Assembly: GCA_014529385.2 (NCBI GenBank)
Contig: CM043942.1
Coordinates: 63,273,184-63,337,183 of the forward strand
DNA from: Adiantum capillus-veneris
Taxonomy: Eukaryota; Streptophyta; Polypodiopsida; Polypodiales; Pteridaceae
Direction: 5' to 3'
DNA: 64,000 nt
Shown here: positions 58,908-64,000 of the stretch, piece by piece
Layout of the letters: each line of letters begins with the position of its first letter
Position numbering within the stretch: the first letter of the stretch is position 1
Program-made: the position numbers and the translations under genes
Notes under the pieces: generated by a model
Database searches by the model: none
Seen by the model: only the letters and a program-made list of their open reading frames with translations
Told to the model about the DNA's origin: nothing

Positions 58908-61900
58908 GGACTCGCGGCCTGTGGGACACACGAGGAGATTCATGTCACGGTTTGGAATTGCAATGGAGACCTATGGACACACCCAGAGAGACTTGAGGAG
59001 GTGATGAGAGGTCGAGACATCATTCTACTTACAGAGACACACGAGAGCCCAGAGAGAGGGTTACCACGGATACATGGATTCCAGTGGGAGTCTCTACATC
59101 GGGGATGTATGCGCCAGCACACCACTCGCGGCTCAGGAGGAGTGGCCATACTCTTTAGACAGGGGCTTCACAGCAGACTACAGATTGTTGCCCGGGACCC
59201 ACAGGCCCGCTACATGTGGATTCGCCTCGAGCTCTCATGAGACAGGATCGTCTACATTGCCCTTTGCTACTTTGCTCCCACAGGCTCCAGATTCGCCCCT
59301 ATTGAGCAGGAGTCACCGTACGCATGCCTCACGGAGGAGATTATGGAGTACTCCACACTGGGTGAAGTCTTCCTTATGGGAGACTTCAATGCTCGTACGC
59401 GCAGTGAGCAGTGTGAGGCATATGACCACGAGGACCCAGAGGCACTACACACTCTAGATGAGGAGGCTACTATGAGAGATACAGCAGACAGAGCTCCAGT
59501 CACAGCCTACGGACGACATCTACTTCGACTTGGCTCCCAGCACCGTCTCGTTATTTATAACAGGATGGTCCAGTGGCCCACCTCAGGGGGCCTGACTTGT
59601 ATGCCACATGGAGTTACAGAGGGAGGGGGGAGTACAGTCGACTATATTCTGGGACCCAGGGAGGCTACACACCTTGTCACATCCTTCACCATTCCACCCA
59701 TACCCATCGGAGCCGACCACACATACCTCTCTTTCTCCATCACCGGAGATACCATCCCACACAGCTCCACAGCACACACTCCACACACCACCATCCATTT
59801 CACACATGAGCTAGCCTCTCTTTACTCGGCCGAGGTCGAGCATGGCCTATGCCTCCTCCACCCATCCACACCACTCTCAGTTCTCACATCACATATCTCT
59901 TCCGTTCTCCACACTTCAGCTATTAGCTCTTTTCCACACAGGACGCACTCCCCCCCCCGGGACTATGCCTCAGAACCGCTGGTATGATGATGAGTGCAGA
60001 GAGCTATACCGACGCCTCCGTGCACGGCAAGCCTTAGGAGAGATCACAGAGAGAGAGGCCAGACGGCATATGAAGACACTGACACGCCAAAAGCGGCGAG
60101 CATTCGAAGAGGCAGAGGAACTTGAGCTATACCGCCTATTCATGAGCATGGATAGCGCGACGGCATGGCGCACCCTGCGCGAGCCACGTCCGACTACAGC
60201 TATTGAGGATCCACAGATATGGCATGATTATGTAGAGCGACTTTATGAGGTGCGAGGGCAGCCTCCTATCCCACAGCCACACGAGCCACGCCCCACGTGC
60301 TCCTCCTTCTTTACAGCAGAGATGGTAGAGAGGGCCATACGCCGCATGCAGCACAGACGATCAGCTGACCATACTGGATTACAGAGTGAGCACATCATTT
60401 ATGCGGCCTCCACTATAGCCCCGTTGATTGCACATGTCTTCAACCGGGCTATAGGGGAGGGCTTCCCAGAGGAGTGGACACAGCACACCATAGTGCCTAT
60501 CCACAAATCTGCCGACACCCTGGACCCAGGGAACTACAGGACTATCATGATTGGCCACACGATGGCCAAGCTATATGGAGCAGTACTTGAGGCACAGCTC
60601 AGCTGCTACGCAGAGACCGAGGGTTTACGAGCTCCAGGCCAGGCAGGTTTCAGACGAGCTTTCTCCACCACTGATCACATCTTCGTTCTGCGCTGCCTCA
60701 TTGATGGGGCAAAGGCGCGGAAGAAGAGGCTTTACTGCTGCTTTGTGGATTTCCGCAAGGCCTTTGACACAGTCCCACGCGAGAGACTCTTCGAGCGCCT
60801 TCACAGCATTGGGGTACCAACAAAGATGATTTGGGCCATATATGCTCTCTACGAGAGGGTGACGGGTCGAGTTCGTTGCCAAGGCGGTTTTTCAAAGACC
60901 ATTGCTAGCACCATTGGTGTTAAGCAAGGATGCCCACTCTCCCCGACACTCTTTGGGCACTACATCGACGAGATCTCCGACTACATACTGCGAGCAGGGG
61001 GAGAGGGGAGCGACTTGGCAGGTACTCCGGTCCACATCATGTTATATGTTGATGATATTGTGTTGATTTCAGAGTCACCCGAGGGCTTGCAACGCCATCT
61101 TGAGGCCTTGGACGAATTCAGCACACACAGGGGGTTGACTGTGAACCTTGGCAAAACCAAGGTTATGATCTTTCACACATCCAGTGCAGTGAGGAGCGCT
61201 GCCACCTTCACAGCAGCAGGAGGACAGGTTGATGTAGTCACCTCCTATGTCTACCTTGGCATCACATTCACCAGCCTACCAGGACCCTTCACTATGAGGC
61301 AGGCTGCTGCTGACAGGCTCACCCGAGGATATGCAGCTCTGACCATGCTAGAGCGGAGATGCCACTAGGCACACTTTCAGGAGCCTCGCACGAAGGGGTG
61401 GCTTTTCGACACCTTAGTCACCCCGGCCTTGATGTACTCGGCGGTAGTATGGGCACCAGGATTGACAGCTGACCAGTGGACACAGCTTGAGAGGCCACAG
61501 GTATGTATGATCTCACGCTTGCTCCGCAGCAAGAAGACAGTGCCACATGACATTATTAGAGCCGAGCTCGCCACACCACCTATGGTTGTAGAGGCACTAT
61601 TCCAGACAGTCTGCTTCATCCAGAGGATGAGAGAGCTACCTCCTGACAGACTTACTCGTAGAGCATTTGAGGCAGCTATACAGCTATCAGAGAGTGGGCA
61701 TGAGAGAGCATGGTACTCACAGGTCAGAGCATGGTTTGAGGGCCACGGTCTTGACATGGAGAGCCTACCACCATTCCAGTACGACCCCCACTCACCATAT
61801 GTTCACCTTTCTCGCAGTGAGAGGAACTTGGTATTGAGACAGGATCTGTGGCAGCTATACACTAGGAGAGTCTGGGAGTCACCTGGCTTGGGGACGAGGA

Positions 61901-62253
61901 TGTCAGATTACAGAGACCAGTTTCTCACCATATTGTCTGGGGGGTTCATACAGAGACCACGCTATATGGACACATACATGCCACATAGCTCACGGGTGGC
62001 GATTGGTCAGCTGAGAGTGGCTTCACACAGGTTAGAGATTGAGATCGGGAGACATACTGGTGTCCCCAGGGAGGAGCGAGTCTGCAGAGCCTGCACAGAG
62101 GAGGTGGAGAGTGAGGAGCACTTTGTATGTAGATGCAGAGCATACACTGAGATCAGAGGCAGGTATGAGGCCTTATTCAGAGGACAGCCCACCCTCCGAG
62201 AGATCATGGACTCTCGAGAGCATTCTCATGATTGTACTACCTTGAGCATATAG
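58908..62253 (+). pseudogene. LINE7 ORF2: endonuclease and reverse transcriptase
   Basis: In the ORF1 frame directly after its TAG. The endonuclease has VWNCNGDLW, ILLTETHE, SGGVAILFRQG, YFAPTG, MGDFNART, STVDYIL and GADHTYLSF, all expected catalytic motifs. A TGA at 59238 and a frame change in the C9 run near 59949 precede the RT: GNYRTIMIGHTMAKLYGAV, FVDFRKAFDTVPRERL, GVKQGCPLSPTLFGHYIDEI and YVDDIVLIS (61045-61071). A TAG at 61366 precedes the last part with CRACTEEVESEEHFVCRC, a zinc-like site. ORF2 would nick the target and copy the RNA. Confidence 0.92.
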
Positions 62254-62399
62254 ACATGCATATACCCCTAGAGATAGAGCTCCATCCCTCCTCAGATACT
62301 CCACTACCTACATTCAGTTCAGTTTTGTATCAGTTTTGTTTCATTTGTCTTTCCGATAGACGGATGACATACACACCATGTACATTTGATTTGTCTCAT

Positions 62400-62415
62400 A
62401 GGCCGATTTCGGCCT
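62400..62415 (+). other. 3' hairpin of LINE7, perfect stem
   Basis: AGGCCG, loop ATTT, CGGCCT. Both stem strands differ from LINE1 (AGGTCA / TGGCCT), but pairing is kept. Confidence 0.8.
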
Positions 62416-62431
62416 GACATAGACGTTAAAA

Positions 62432-62455
62432 ATCTTTCTTTCTTTCTTTCTCTCC
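62432..62455 (+). repeat. (TTTC)n tail of LINE7
   Basis: A tetranucleotide TTTC run followed by TCTCC, in place of the long (TC)n tail. Confidence 0.9.
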
Positions 62456-62456
62456 A

Positions 62457-63978
62457 GCTTGCAAGGACATGGATTCCGTTGCTATTATATGCTGATGATA
62501 TTGTGCTCATCTCCAATTCTCCATAGGGGATGCAGCGTCATTTGGATGCATTGCATGGATTTGCACGGGACAATGGATTGTCTATGAACCTTGGTAAGAC
62601 CAAGAAGGTGTTTAACACCACGGTGCAGTGGGTAAGGAGGTCCGCCCCCTCTTTTACATATGGTCGAGAGACTGTGGAGTATGCAGATACATACACTTAT
62701 CTTGGGGTGGTTTTCAGTGCTCCAGTATTTTCCCTGAGGCGTGCAACAGATACGCGATTGACCAAAGCCTATGCAGCATTAGGGAGACTTGAGAGGATAT
62801 GTTTGCAGGTTCAATTCTAGGAACCTCGCACAAAGCTTTGGCTCTTTGACACTTTGGTCACTTCAGCCATGCTGTACGGAGTGGAGATATGGGGCTCCTC
62901 AATTGATCACCATAGCAGAGCCAGCAGTACTGATGGATGGAGATGTATGGAGAAGCCCTTGGTGTCTATGATTTCTCGGATGATTAGGGCCAAGGCCTCG
63001 GTACCACATGACATTGTTAGGGCGGAGCTCGCTGCCCCTCCATTCGTAGCGGAGGCACTCAATCGATCAATTTAATTTAAGCATAGCACTTGGGCTCTCC
63101 CTAGAGACAGATATGCTCAATTAGCACTAGAGTCTTTGCGACAGTTGGCATTGCAGGGAGATAGATCATGTTGGTATGCAAAGATCGCATCTTGGTTTCA
63201 GTTACATGGCTTTAGTATGGATTGGCTACCCCCATTTCAGTACTCTCTGGATGCACCCTCCATCTCCCTCACTAGGGCAGAGATTACCAAGCTCATCAGA
63301 TAGGACTTGATTCAGCTGGATATGAAAAGGACATGGATCCAACCTACACGAGCTAGGTACGGTACGAAAATGACTTTCCATAGAGAGCATCTTCTCCAAC
63401 TCACAGAGGATGGTTTTGTGATCAGACCACGCTACATGGACACTCATTTATCCCACACGATACAATGTGCTATTGGACAGATACGCACATCCTCACATCA
63501 GCTGGAGATCGAGACAGGCAGATTTAGAGGAGTACCCGCTCAGTCCAAGATTTGTCAGGTGTGCCAGATAGAGCCAGAGACAGAGCTACATTACATATGT
63601 CACTGCCCAGTATACTATGAGATACAAGGCCGCTTTCACTCTCTATCCAGAGAGGGTTTTGGGCCACTTTCTAGAGTCATGAGATACCAGGATCAGAGAT
63701 GCCTCGGATTATACTTACTAGAGATTTGCAAACACAGAGAAGACCTCTTGCAGAGGGGCACAATGAGAGAGATCCAGCAACAGCGGAAGATTACAGATTT
63801 CTTTCAGTCACAGACAGAGGAGTCCGAGCAACCCCAACACCATAACAACACCAGAGGCACCAGAGGCATACTACTTGATCGGGCGATAGAGTTGGGGCAG
63901 TCCCGTCGCCCACGAATGAGGGGGCCCTCTCGACATCGACACAGATTGCAACAGAGGATCCATACCATACTGGCGTGA
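62457..63978 (+). pseudogene. LINE8: 5'-truncated LINE, RT to C-terminus
   Basis: Starts at CAGCTTGCAAGGACATGG in the middle of RT, holds YADDIVLIS at 62488-62514, and stays in one frame to 63978 with stops at 62524, 62818, 63073 and 63301. The C-terminal part has YMDTHLSHTIQCAIGQIR and the complete zinc-like site CQVCQIEPETELHYICHC. A one-codon deletion lies at KTKKVFNTT (62598-62625). It is closer in sequence to LINE4 at the C-terminus. The 3' UTR runs off the window. Confidence 0.9.
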
Positions 63979-64000
63979 CATAGGAGCTGTCCCGACACAG
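62457..64000 (+). mobile_element. LINE8 element, 3' end outside window
   Basis: It follows the LINE7 tail without spacer, in the same orientation. It matches the family up to the last base of the window. Confidence 0.85.

Larger units (their letters stand above)
57961..62456 (+). mobile_element. LINE7: best-preserved LINE of the family
   Basis: The element includes ORF1, ORF2 with endonuclease and RT, a short 3' UTR, the hairpin at 62400-62415, ACGTTAA and a (TTTC)n tail. The exact 5' end is not clear; the TC/CA tracts at 57805-57930 may be its 5' UTR. Only two frameshifts and two in-frame stops separate it from intact frames. LINE8 starts directly after its tail. Confidence 0.88.

Overview
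This window looks like repeat-rich nuclear DNA of a land plant, most likely a seed-free one such as a fern. That guess rests on huge repeat-filled introns, plant-type L1 elements, a chromovirus primed by initiator-Met tRNA, a plant-type DGAT2 fragment, and abundant (CT)n tracts. The species is an inference. I saw no tRNA, rRNA, CRISPR array or bacterial feature. Nearly all coding sequence is degraded retrotransposon protein; the only host gene is part of a NOL6/Nrap/Utp22-like gene on the minus strand (four exons between 49045 and 57265).

Left part (1-28063): LINE1 (+) runs into a (TC)n tail and is followed head-to-tail by LINE2 (+). A chromovirus on the minus strand (5590-19492) is inserted into LINE2, with a 5-bp target duplication and LTRs opening TG and closing CA. 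An L1 element (minus, about 12172-19046) is inserted into the (CT)n tract of the chromovirus 5' LTR. Next come a truncated Tat/Athila-like Ty3/gypsy element (element B, minus, 19789-26162), an L1 fragment, and an old divergent LINE relic (LINE9).

Centre (28064-49006): LINE3 (minus) is split by two related LTR elements in opposite orientation. Element A (minus, 28340-34103) is internally deleted and carries a fragment of a diacylglycerol acyltransferase 2 (DGAT2) gene. Element C (+, 34282-45105) is full length with a perfect 5-bp target duplication and has a large accessory reading frame downstream of pol, shared with element B. LINE3 is joined head-to-tail to the truncated copies LINE4, LINE5 and LINE6, each joint marked by a (TC)n tail.

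Right part (49007-64000): the NOL6-like exons, with a 7.6-kb intron holding L1 fragments, an AT-rich LTR-like stretch and microsatellites. Upstream of the last visible exon lies LINE7, the best-preserved LINE (coiled-coil/RRM-type ORF1, then endonuclease-RT ORF2), followed head-to-tail by LINE8, which runs off the window.

The LINE family shares a short 3' hairpin (AGGYCA-loop-TGGCCT) followed by ACGTTAA and a CATTT/TTTC/(TC)n tail. Those tails are the apparent source of many of the (CT)n tracts here. The most notable observations are the DGAT2 capture, the shared accessory gene, and the hairpin/(TC)n-tailed LINEs in tandem.
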